From an uncultured Verrucomicrobiales bacterium (GTDB lineage: Bacteria > Verrucomicrobiota > Verrucomicrobiia > Verrucomicrobiales > Akkermansiaceae), in assembly GCA_937952875.1 (NCBI GenBank), contig CALFDI010000288.1, positions 1-6,365 on the forward strand: a stretch of 6,365 bases of DNA, in the 5' to 3' direction. The notes under the pieces were generated by a model. It did not search any database. It saw only the letters and a program-made list of their open reading frames with translations, and had not been told where the DNA came from. Position numbers and translations under genes: made by a program. This document shows positions 1-5,588 of this stretch, piece by piece. Every line of letters begins with the position of its first letter. The first letter of the stretch is position 1.

Positions 1-807
1 GTAGCGAAAGTCTTCGATATCTTCCGTCTCTAAATCAAACCGCTCCAAATATTCATTTCTAAACGCTTCCTGAAAACCATGAGTTTGCTCAGTCCAATTA
101 AATGCCAACCTGGCTTGAGGAGTCACATTCCCAGCGTGAAAAAGGGCTGACGACTCGACATGGTGAGCAATCATGTGAGACAAAAGATCTCCATGCCTAA
201 AGTGCTTTGCCAAAGAAAGTTGTTTCTTAAAGATCTGCGCAGCCTCTGTCCGATCTGTCTCTGCCTCAGATAATGCTAGGAAGCTTAAGCAGCGAGCATA
301 GCGAGACATATCCGCTGCTACATCAATACTGTCACCATCAGTCATCAGAAACGGCTGGCGCGCTTGAAGATCCATTTCGGACATCTCAAGGAGCCGGTTC
401 ATAAGTTCCTCGTGCTCCTTTAGGAATGCGTTTGCCTTTTCGAGATCAAAGTCTGCTGATCCATTGGCCATTTTTAGAATATCTTTAGGCACTTCTTTCT
501 TATCAGCGTAGGCTTTCTCAAACCAATCTAGCAGCTCGAAGAATGGATCTGGACTCACACCTTCAGGCAAGGTCGATGGGACAGGTTCGAGTTCAGGAAA
601 CTGTTGATAGACCATCCGAGCGACTCTTTCAGAGTATCGCTTTTTTTTAGACGCAGACTTTGAACTCGACCGAGTTTCAGCTGATTTTGAATAAAGGTTA
701 GCAGATTCAGATTGAGAATCAGCTGGAGACCTCTTGAGACCTCGCCCTGCCAGAAACACTAAAGCGATCGCGAGTCCTATCAAAACACCAATCACTCGCT
801 TCTTCAT
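1..807 (-). CDS. Membrane-anchored hypothetical protein, N-terminal 269 residues (open at left edge)
   Basis: An uninterrupted reading frame runs from an ATG at 807-805 to the first base of the window, giving 269 codons with no stop, so the C-terminus is missing. Residues 1-3 are MKK and residues about 5-22 form one hydrophobic segment, followed by an Arg/Lys-containing stretch. It is either a signal anchor or an uncleaved signal peptide, since no lipobox cysteine is visible. Residues about 28-58 are rich in Ser, Lys and Glu and are probably a disordered linker. The rest (about 60-269) looks mainly alpha-helical, with several Leu/Ala/Glu-rich helices and a His-rich patch near 203-215 (SHMIAHH). 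I recognise no catalytic motif or named family. Helical-repeat, envelope-anchored proteins of unknown function are common in Verrucomicrobiota and Planctomycetota, which is only a loose resemblance. It lies 83 bases downstream of the prepilin peptidase on the same strand and could share its transcript. No Shine-Dalgarno sequence precedes the ATG. Confidence 0.8.
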   Translation of the reverse strand, partial: MKKRVIGVLIGLAIALVFLAGRGLKRSPADSQSESANLYSKSAETRSSSKSASKKKRYSERVARMVYQQFPELEPVPSTLPEGVSPDPFFELLDWFEKAYADKKEVPKDILKMANGSADFDLEKANAFLKEHEELMNRLLEMSEMDLQARQPFLMTDGDSIDVAADMSRYARCLSFLALSEAETDRTEAAQIFKKQLSLAKHFRHGDLLSHMIAHHVESSALFHAGNVTPQARLAFNWTEQTHGFQEAFRNEYLERFDLETEDIEDFRY

Positions 808-822
808 AAGCGCATAAACTAT

Positions 823-834
823 CCCACCAGTGGG
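823..834. repeat. Short inverted repeat CCCAC-CA-GTGGG upstream of the anchored protein
   Basis: A 5-bp inverted repeat with a 2-base centre lies 15 bases upstream of the ATG of the left-hand gene. On the plus strand it is followed by six A residues. Read on the minus strand, where the genes are transcribed, the T-run comes before the stem, so it does not have the layout of an intrinsic terminator. It could be a small operator or a chance palindrome. Confidence 0.25.
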
Positions 835-890
835 AAAAAAGAAGCGTATATTGCCTTATAAATACAGTATCGAAAGATCACGCACTGCCA

Positions 891-2009
891 TTAACGCCTC
901 GCCCACTCCACGTAGCTATCCCACAGCGCCCATCCACCGCAGAGCCAGATAATGCCTCCAGCGATTAAGAACGGACCATAAGGAAGTGCACGACCGAGCC
1001 CAATCCGAGCAAACAATGCAGCTGTAAGCGCAGTCACGCAGCTGCCCATAATGATGATGAGCATGCTCTGCCAACCGAAGAACGTGCCCAGCATCGCTAA
1101 GAGATGAGGATCGCCCGAGCCCATTGCCTCACGCGGAATGACGACTTCAGTCGTCTTACCCTCAGCACTCTCGATTTCCTCGATCTTATAACTCTTCCCA
1201 TCAGCAATGATCTCTTCACCACGAATCTCGACTTCGTTGCATGGGATTGCCTGCCCATCGATCTTCAGCCCATGACCTTTGAGTAAAAGCTTATCACTTT
1301 TCCGGAAAAACATATCTCCCCAGTCTGTCGCTTCGCCAGCGACGACGAATTGAAGCTGTTCCTGATCTGATTCAGGCTCTTTTAAATGCCACGACTCAGC
1401 AGTCTCAAAAACGGTTTTCTGCCGACCGAAGAGAACTTTTCCGATCAGGATAATCGCATACAATATGCCAAATCCCGCGATCCAGCCGAGTCCTGATCTC
1501 AATACGCGCTCTGACCAGTCCGCTGTCCCTTGAAGGTTCAGCCGCACGATGCCACCAGCAAAGATTGAGCCTATCAGTCCTATCGCGCTACCAGCCCAGG
1601 TCAGCCCAGTCGGGATGATCATGTGCTGCCCATCGATCCATGTGATCGGGATAAGCAGAGCAATTCCCAACATCAGTAAGATCGCCTCCGCAGGTGGAAA
1701 ATACACCCATGCCGCGACGAAAAGAGCACACGTCAAGATCTCTACGAGGACGTAGTGCACGGCGATCTTTCCTCCACAGCCGCGGCATTTCCCCCGCAGG
1801 AGCAACCAGCTTAGGATCGGAATATTCCACTGCCACGGGATATCCTTCTTACAGCCTGGGCAAAAGGAGCGCTTAGGCTCAGACACCTTCATCCCGAGAG
1901 GGACGCGGTAGATGACGACATTTAAAAATGATCCGATACACGCGCCAATGACGCCAGACAGCACAAGCCACAGAGGATGATCTACTAATAAGGGCACACA
2001 CACAGTCAA
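891..2009 (-). CDS. pilD: Type IV prepilin leader peptidase (A24 family, PilD/GspO type) with large cytoplasmic insertion
   Basis: Membrane aspartic protease that cleaves the leader of type IV prepilins or type II secretion pseudopilins and, in most members, N-methylates the new N-terminus. The N-terminal domain shows GSFLNVVIYRVP (26-37) after the first membrane segment, then two Cys pairs, C50-x2-C53 and C75-x2-C78, the usual zinc-type motif of PilD. The first catalytic Asp is D126 in WIDGQHMIIP. The second is D300 in AMGSGDPHLLA, the GxGD motif, with His where Lys is usual. About seven or eight membrane segments are visible. Residues about 197-294 form a hydrophilic insertion between the two catalytic halves, making the protein 372 residues against roughly 250-290 for typical PilD. 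The start is TTG at 2009-2007: an in-frame TGA lies only 10 codons upstream and no ATG is available, but GTG codons at 2003 and 1997 are alternatives. The symbol could equally be gspO; no pilus or secretion genes are in the window. Confidence 0.92.
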   Translation of the reverse strand: MTVCVPLLVDHPLWLVLSGVIGACIGSFLNVVIYRVPLGMKVSEPKRSFCPGCKKDIPWQWNIPILSWLLLRGKCRGCGGKIAVHYVLVEILTCALFVAAWVYFPPAEAILLMLGIALLIPITWIDGQHMIIPTGLTWAGSAIGLIGSIFAGGIVRLNLQGTADWSERVLRSGLGWIAGFGILYAIILIGKVLFGRQKTVFETAESWHLKEPESDQEQLQFVVAGEATDWGDMFFRKSDKLLLKGHGLKIDGQAIPCNEVEIRGEEIIADGKSYKIEEIESAEGKTTEVVIPREAMGSGDPHLLAMLGTFFGWQSMLIIIMGSCVTALTAALFARIGLGRALPYGPFLIAGGIIWLCGGWALWDSYVEWARR

Positions 2010-2095
2010 TCGCCTGATGGCAGCTATGGCAAGCTCTGCTCAATGTTGAATGACTCGTTGCATAGAGAAAAAAATCAGTTAATTTGGCCTTTGTT
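2010..2095. promoter_or_regulatory. Divergent intergenic region expected to hold two promoters
   Basis: These 86 bases separate the minus-strand prepilin peptidase from the plus-strand sugar dehydrogenase, so promoters for both genes are expected here or just inside the coding ends. I see an A-run at 2068-2074. The best plus-strand pair is TTGCAT (2058-2063) with TTAATT (2080-2085), 16 bases apart, which is poor. No convincing sigma-70 pair, operator or Shine-Dalgarno sequence can be named for either direction. Confidence 0.35.
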
Positions 2096-3253
2096 ATGAA
2101 ACGCCTCGTCACATCTCTTCTCCTGATGTCTTCCTTCGCTGCCTCTGCGATCTCACTAGAGATCGTATCTGACGGCTATAAACGCCCAGTCGACATCGCA
2201 GCACTGCCTCACACTGATGATGTCTTATTCATCGTAGAACAGCACGGTGTGATCCATGCCATTGATCGTGAAAGCGGCAAAAGACTCACTCAGGTCTTTG
2301 ACATATCAGACCGCATCACTCGGAGGCATAATGAGCAAGGGCTTCTCGGCCTAGCCATTAGCCCCACCTTCAAAACCGACGGCCGTATCTATGTCAATTA
2401 CACTGATAAGGGCAGACCGACGATGACTCACATCTCCCGGTTCGTGATCGATACAAAGACATTTCAAGGAGACCCAGCGAAGGAAGAAAAGCTATACTCA
2501 TTCAAACAAGACTTCGGCAATCATAACGGCGGCTGGATAGGCTTCGGCCCGGATAGCTACCTCTACATCTCCGCCGGTGATGGTGGTGCAGCGAATGACC
2601 CAAAGGCACGTGCGCAGGACTTAATGAACCCACTCGGCTCTATTCTACGGATCGATGTGTCGGGAAAATCTGGGTATTCCATTCCGAAAGACAACCCCTT
2701 CGCTAACAGGACAGATGCGCTACCAGAGATCTATAGTTATGGGCTGAGAAATGCGTGGCGGAATTCCTTCGATCAAAAGACTGGCGACTTCTGGATCGCA
2801 GACGTGGGCCAGAATGCATGGGAAGAAGTCAACTTCATGAAGCCAGGCGAAGCTGCAGGAAAGAACTTCGGCTGGAGACTCCGCGAAGGTAACCACAAGA
2901 CACCTAAAAGAGGCGTCGGCGGGAAGAATCCACGTGGAGCGATCGATCCAATCTACGAGTATGCCCATAATAGTAAATCAAATGGCGGACTATCAATCAC
3001 TGGTGGATATGTCTACCGAGGCCCGATCAAGTCTCTTGACGGCCACTATTTCTTCGGAGACCTCGTCAATCCTAGGATCTGGTCTATTCGCCAGCAGAAT
3101 GGAAAAGCTGTCGACTTCAGAGACCACACAGATGCCCTGCAGTCTCCTAAAGGTGGGCCAATTGTTCAGATGTCGACTTTCGGTCAGGATAATATGGGGA
3201 ATGTCTACATCGCGAGCCTCACGAGTGGGGAAATCTTCCGCATCACAGAATAG
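2096..3253 (+). CDS. Exported PQQ-dependent sugar (aldose) dehydrogenase, GSDH family
   Basis: Predicted soluble periplasmic quinoprotein of the glucose/sorbosone dehydrogenase family (YliI/Asd type), a six-bladed beta-propeller that oxidises aldoses using PQQ. The ATG at 2096 gives 385 residues and a clear signal peptide: MKRL, a hydrophobic core, and probable cleavage after ASA at about residue 18. A TTG at 2084 would add only four residues and spoil the signal start. Family motifs appear in order: EQHGVIHAID (48-57), EQGLLGLAISP (80-90), GNHNGG with H143, which matches the catalytic His of soluble glucose dehydrogenase, AGDGG (160-164), LGSILRIDV (180-188), YGLRNAWR with R218, matching the PQQ-contacting Arg, WIADVGQN (233-240), ITGGYVYRG (301-309), and a C-terminal GNVYIAS/GEIFRI blade. 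Length is normal for the family. The protein contains no cysteine. The sugar substrate cannot be read from sequence, and PQQ supply is not shown. It has no Shine-Dalgarno sequence and no obvious intrinsic terminator downstream. Confidence 0.88.
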   Translation: MKRLVTSLLLMSSFAASAISLEIVSDGYKRPVDIAALPHTDDVLFIVEQHGVIHAIDRESGKRLTQVFDISDRITRRHNEQGLLGLAISPTFKTDGRIYVNYTDKGRPTMTHISRFVIDTKTFQGDPAKEEKLYSFKQDFGNHNGGWIGFGPDSYLYISAGDGGAANDPKARAQDLMNPLGSILRIDVSGKSGYSIPKDNPFANRTDALPEIYSYGLRNAWRNSFDQKTGDFWIADVGQNAWEEVNFMKPGEAAGKNFGWRLREGNHKTPKRGVGGKNPRGAIDPIYEYAHNSKSNGGLSITGGYVYRGPIKSLDGHYFFGDLVNPRIWSIRQQNGKAVDFRDHTDALQSPKGGPIVQMSTFGQDNMGNVYIASLTSGEIFRITE

Positions 3254-3296
3254 GAAAGCATCTTCTCTTTCGTGACATGTAAAAGACGTTTCAGCC

Positions 3297-3323
3297 TTGC
3301 CCATGAGACTGATCATCCTTAAT
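3297..3323 (+). promoter_or_regulatory. Candidate promoter for the riboswitch-btuB transcript
   Basis: TTGCCC (3297-3302) matches four of six bases of a -35 box, and CTTAAT (3318-3323) matches four of six of a -10 box, but the spacer is only 15 bases. The position is right, since a start near 3330 would put the whole aptamer in the leader. The evidence is weak and the true promoter may lie elsewhere in 3254-3335. Confidence 0.2.
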
Positions 3324-3336
3324 GCCTGCTCCAGAG

Positions 3337-3500
3337 AGCGTTGCTCGACTCATGGAATCCGGTGAGACCCCGGAACAGTCGCGCTGCGGTATCTGGCTAC
3401 AAATCCCCATACGCGGGTCAGAGATGATCTAAGTAAAGTCAATCGGAGGAATCTGGTGAAGGCGGGGAGGAGATCTGAAGCCAGGAGTCCGAATACTTGA
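3337..3500 (+). ncRNA. Cobalamin (B12) riboswitch aptamer
   Basis: RNA element that binds a cobalamin and controls the downstream B12 receptor. The core follows the consensus closely. GGAATCC (3354-3360) leads into the P5 stem TCCGG/CCGGA (3358-3362 with 3370-3374), with loop TGAGACC. The P6 segment CAGTCGCGCTGCGGTA (3376-3391) is nearly the same as the matching stretch of the E. coli btuB leader as I recall it. The B12 box AAGCCAGGAGTCC is at 3478-3490. A closing stem can be drawn between GACTC (3347-3351) and GAGTC (3485-3489). About 85 bases lie between P6 and the B12 box, enough for the P7-P11 arm of the larger class I (adenosylcobalamin-type) aptamers; that class call is inference. The outer ends are approximate to about 10 bases. 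Location 167 bases before a BtuB-like gene fits the family's usual role. Confidence 0.93.
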
Positions 3501-3524
3501 CCTAGTAACACTCTCGTCCCAGAA

Positions 3525-3559
3525 GACGGACGACTCCATCTTGCGAGTCCTCGTCTTTT
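3525..3559 (+). terminator. Intrinsic terminator, expression platform of the cobalamin riboswitch
   Basis: The stem is GACG (3525-3528) plus GACTC (3532-3536), pairing with GAGTC (3545-3549) plus CGTC (3552-3555). It has a small internal loop and an 8-base apical loop, and TTTT (3556-3559) follows directly. Its arms repeat aptamer sequences: CGACTC also occurs at 3346-3351 and GAGTCC at 3485-3490. GGAGTC of the B12-box strand (3484-3489) can instead pair with GACTCC (3532-3537), which would break the terminator. This suggests an OFF switch: bound cobalamin holds the B12-box strand in the aptamer and lets the terminator form. The T-run is short, so termination may be partial. Confidence 0.7.
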
Positions 3560-3666
3560 GGAAACATACGGTTCTTCGCGCAATGGGAACCGGACGAGAG
3601 ATCATAGAGCCACCTATCTACGGCTCCATGCCCTTTCGTGTGCATACTACTAAAACACACGAACAC
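3560..3666 (+). promoter_or_regulatory. Structured 5' untranslated leader between riboswitch terminator and btuB
   Basis: There is no gene here: the reading frame open across this stretch begins inside the terminator and is an artefact of the absence of stops. Three hairpins can be drawn: CGGTTC/GAACCG (3569-3574 with 3587-3592), GAGCC/GGCTC (3607-3611 with 3622-3626), and TTCGTGTG/CACACGAA (3635-3642 with 3656-3663). The last is a perfect 8-bp stem with a 13-base loop, ending 3 bases before the receptor ATG, where it would cover the ribosome landing site. GGACGAGAG (3592-3600) is the exact reverse complement of CTCTCGTCC (3511-3519). No Shine-Dalgarno sequence is present. Confidence 0.5.
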
Positions 3667-5484
3667 ATGATAAAATACATATCCGGCAGCCTTCCAACTG
3701 CCTTCATACTCACGGGCTCACTCTATGCCCAAGACGTCCTAGAACCCGTCATCGTAACGGCGAACAGAATCGAAGAGCCTCTTGATGAGATCACGGCATC
3801 TGTGACTCTGCTATCGGCAGAAGAGCTGCAAAAGGAGGGAATCGTCTCGCTTCAAGATGCTCTAAATAAGGCACCTGGAGTGTTCTCCACATCGACTGCT
3901 GGTCAACGCGGACAGACAGGCTCTTTATTTATCAGAGGAAATAGCTCCTCGCGAAACCAGATCCGGCTCGATGGAATAAACATTTCGAGTAGTAACAGCT
4001 CTCCTGGGTCATTTCTAGGAGTCCAAGGCATCCATGGAAATGACCGTATCGAGATACTCAGAGGCTCTCAGAGTTCTCTCTATGGGAGTGAGTCCATCGG
4101 CGGAGTCATCTCTATTTCTAGTCAGCGTGGATCCGGAGCCCCCGCACTGAGTCTATTCGCAGAGACAGGGTCATTCGACAGCTTCCGCTCTACACTCACT
4201 ACACAAGGACAGATCGATGACTTCTCATGGGTGCTCAGCAGCTACTATGAAGAGACTGAAAACGACCTCCCATCAGATAGACGCGCGGACTTTCAGACTG
4301 CTGGGTTCAATGCTAGATTCGACTATGATGTCTCAGATTCACTCACGCTCGGCACGACGATCCGCCGCAGTGATTCCAAGCTATTACAAGGAATAGGCGG
4401 ACCTAATACTGCACTCACAGATTCTGAACTCTACACGGCTTATGCTGAGCTAGAGATCAATCCAGTCTGGACAACTAAAGTTATAGGAGGTCACTACACA
4501 CAAGACTTCACGTCTATAAGCTCACTCGGCACCTTTGAGAGCGACTTTGAAAAACAAACTCTCGAGTGGATCAATACGTTCGAATGGAGTGAGACACATC
4601 GGACCATCGCCGGCAGCTTTTTTGAAAATACTGAATTCAGTAATAGCTTCAACGATGAGCGAAAAGAGTCCGCCTATGGGCTGTTCGCCAATCATCTGTG
4701 GAAGCCAACTGAGCAGCTGAGCCTAAATGCAGGGCTCCGCTGGGAAGACTACGAAGAGTGGGGTGACGTAACTACCTGGAAAGCGTCTGCGGGATATAAA
4801 TTCACCCCGATAGGCTTATCTCTGAAAGCCAGCGCGGGCAGAGCATTTAGTGCTCCGACCTTTCAGCAGCTAGGAGCATTTCCTCCAGCCTTCGGAGGGC
4901 CTGCTCAACTAGCAAATCCGAATTTAAGGCCCGAAAATAGTGAAAGCTTCGAGTTCGGCGCCTCTCAAGATCTAGGCTCATTCGGCACACTGTCTGTCAC
5001 TTGGTTTAGAAATAACGTGTCCGACGCAATCGGCTCTCAAGCAGTCAGTGCGACTGAAGTCCAGAGCACAAACTTAGATGGCCGCTCGCGCTCAGCTGGC
5101 TACGAAGTGCTCTACGAAGTCGATCTGAGTGATCAGCTCAGCCTTTCAACGAACTGGACACACCTCACTGACAGCGTGCAGGCAGGACTGCCGAATAATA
5201 CGGCCTCTGCCAATGTCACCTGGTCTCCGACTGATTCTCTGGATCTCGGCCTGGGGCTCACGCATGTCTCAGAGGCCAGCTTTGGAGACGGGCCAAGTTT
5301 CGTGCCAGTTGCAAGTTACACCACAGCTCGCATCTACGCTCAGTGGGAGGTCAATGACACATTCACACTCAGTGGGCGTATCGAGAACCTCTTCGATAGA
5401 GACTACGACCTGTCTAACCTCTTCGGCACTGTCCAACCAGGTGCCGGAATCGGCGCATTCGTCGGAGTAAAGGCTACATTCTAA
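3667..5484 (+). CDS. btuB: TonB-dependent outer-membrane vitamin B12 receptor (BtuB-like)
   Basis: Outer-membrane beta-barrel that imports cobalamin into the periplasm using TonB/ExbBD energy. The ATG at 3667 gives 605 residues, close to E. coli BtuB (about 614 with its signal), and a signal peptide ending at ...SLYA-Q near residue 21. Upstream in-frame codons back to 3541 are rejected because they lie in the terminator and leader. The TonB box is EPVIVTANR (26-34), like the VVTANRF box of BtuB. The plug domain (about 40-155) has LQDALNKAPGV (62-72), SLFIRGNSSSRNQIRLDGI (86-104), RIEILRGSQSSLYG (127-140) and IGGVISI (144-150). The barrel fills about 160-605, with LRPENSESFEFG (420-431), RIENLFDRDY (571-580) and a terminal Phe, the usual barrel-assembly signal. 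The cobalamin riboswitch upstream supports the B12 assignment over siderophore or other ligands. No btuCDF genes are in view. The gene ends at its own terminator, so it is probably monocistronic. Confidence 0.9.
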   Translation: MIKYISGSLPTAFILTGSLYAQDVLEPVIVTANRIEEPLDEITASVTLLSAEELQKEGIVSLQDALNKAPGVFSTSTAGQRGQTGSLFIRGNSSSRNQIRLDGINISSSNSSPGSFLGVQGIHGNDRIEILRGSQSSLYGSESIGGVISISSQRGSGAPALSLFAETGSFDSFRSTLTTQGQIDDFSWVLSSYYEETENDLPSDRRADFQTAGFNARFDYDVSDSLTLGTTIRRSDSKLLQGIGGPNTALTDSELYTAYAELEINPVWTTKVIGGHYTQDFTSISSLGTFESDFEKQTLEWINTFEWSETHRTIAGSFFENTEFSNSFNDERKESAYGLFANHLWKPTEQLSLNAGLRWEDYEEWGDVTTWKASAGYKFTPIGLSLKASAGRAFSAPTFQQLGAFPPAFGGPAQLANPNLRPENSESFEFGASQDLGSFGTLSVTWFRNNVSDAIGSQAVSATEVQSTNLDGRSRSAGYEVLYEVDLSDQLSLSTNWTHLTDSVQAGLPNNTASANVTWSPTDSLDLGLGLTHVSEASFGDGPSFVPVASYTTARIYAQWEVNDTFTLSGRIENLFDRDYDLSNLFGTVQPGAGIGAFVGVKATF

Positions 5485-5507
5485 TAACGTTCACAGCAGC
5501 TTTTGGC

Positions 5508-5539
5508 ATGCCTCTTTCTCTCAGAGAAAGAGGCATTTT
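5508..5539 (+). terminator. Strong intrinsic terminator after btuB
   Basis: The arms 5508-5521 and 5523-5536 are perfect 14-base reverse complements around a single C at 5522. In RNA this gives a stem of about 12 bp with a small loop, followed by TTTT and then GTT. It lies 24 bases past the btuB stop and should separate btuB from the M23 peptidase gene. Confidence 0.93.
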
Positions 5540-5548
5540 GTTAGTTTG

Positions 5549-5578
5549 CAGACACCGTGATTTTCATTAATACATAAT
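5549..5578 (+). promoter_or_regulatory. Candidate promoter for the M23 peptidase gene
   Basis: CATAAT (5573-5578) matches five of six bases of the -10 consensus. CAGACA (5549-5554), 18 bases upstream, matches four of six of a -35 box. Initiation would fall just before the ATG at 5589, giving a very short or leaderless message. A promoter is needed here because the btuB terminator lies directly upstream, but the exact boxes are uncertain. Confidence 0.3.
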
Positions 5579-5588
5579 CCAGCCTCCT

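Noticed and set aside
823..839. Inverted repeat followed by A-run considered as a terminator for the prepilin peptidase
   Set aside because: In the direction of transcription (minus strand) the T-run comes before, not after, the stem, and the stem is only 5 bp.
2084..2095. TTG start four codons upstream of the sugar dehydrogenase ATG
   Set aside because: The ATG at 2096 begins directly with a positively charged signal peptide (MKRL); there is no ribosome-site support for the TTG.
3254..3271. GAAAG...CTTTC hairpin right after the sugar dehydrogenase stop considered as a terminator
   Set aside because: The stem is only 5 bp, A/T-rich, and has no following T-run.
2934..3275. A 113-codon plus-strand frame inside the sugar dehydrogenase
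   Set aside because: It is an alternate-frame shadow; the dehydrogenase frame carries the conserved ITGGYVYRG and C-terminal blade motifs over the same bases.
2993..3316. A 107-codon minus-strand open frame over the end of the sugar dehydrogenase
   Set aside because: It is antisense to well-conserved family motifs of the dehydrogenase and has no recognisable domain.
3350..3583. A 77-codon minus-strand open frame across the leader
   Set aside because: It lies on the complement of the cobalamin riboswitch and terminator; its composition (Arg/Ser/Leu rich) is typical of a shadow of structured RNA, and it shows no recognisable protein feature.
3541..3666. A 42-codon N-terminal extension of the btuB frame beginning at TTG 3541
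   Set aside because: It begins inside the loop of the riboswitch terminator, crosses leader hairpins, and would bury the signal peptide that begins cleanly at the ATG at 3667.
5129..5470. A 113-codon alternate frame within the btuB barrel
   Set aside because: It is a shadow of the receptor frame, which keeps barrel motifs such as RIENLFDRDY here.
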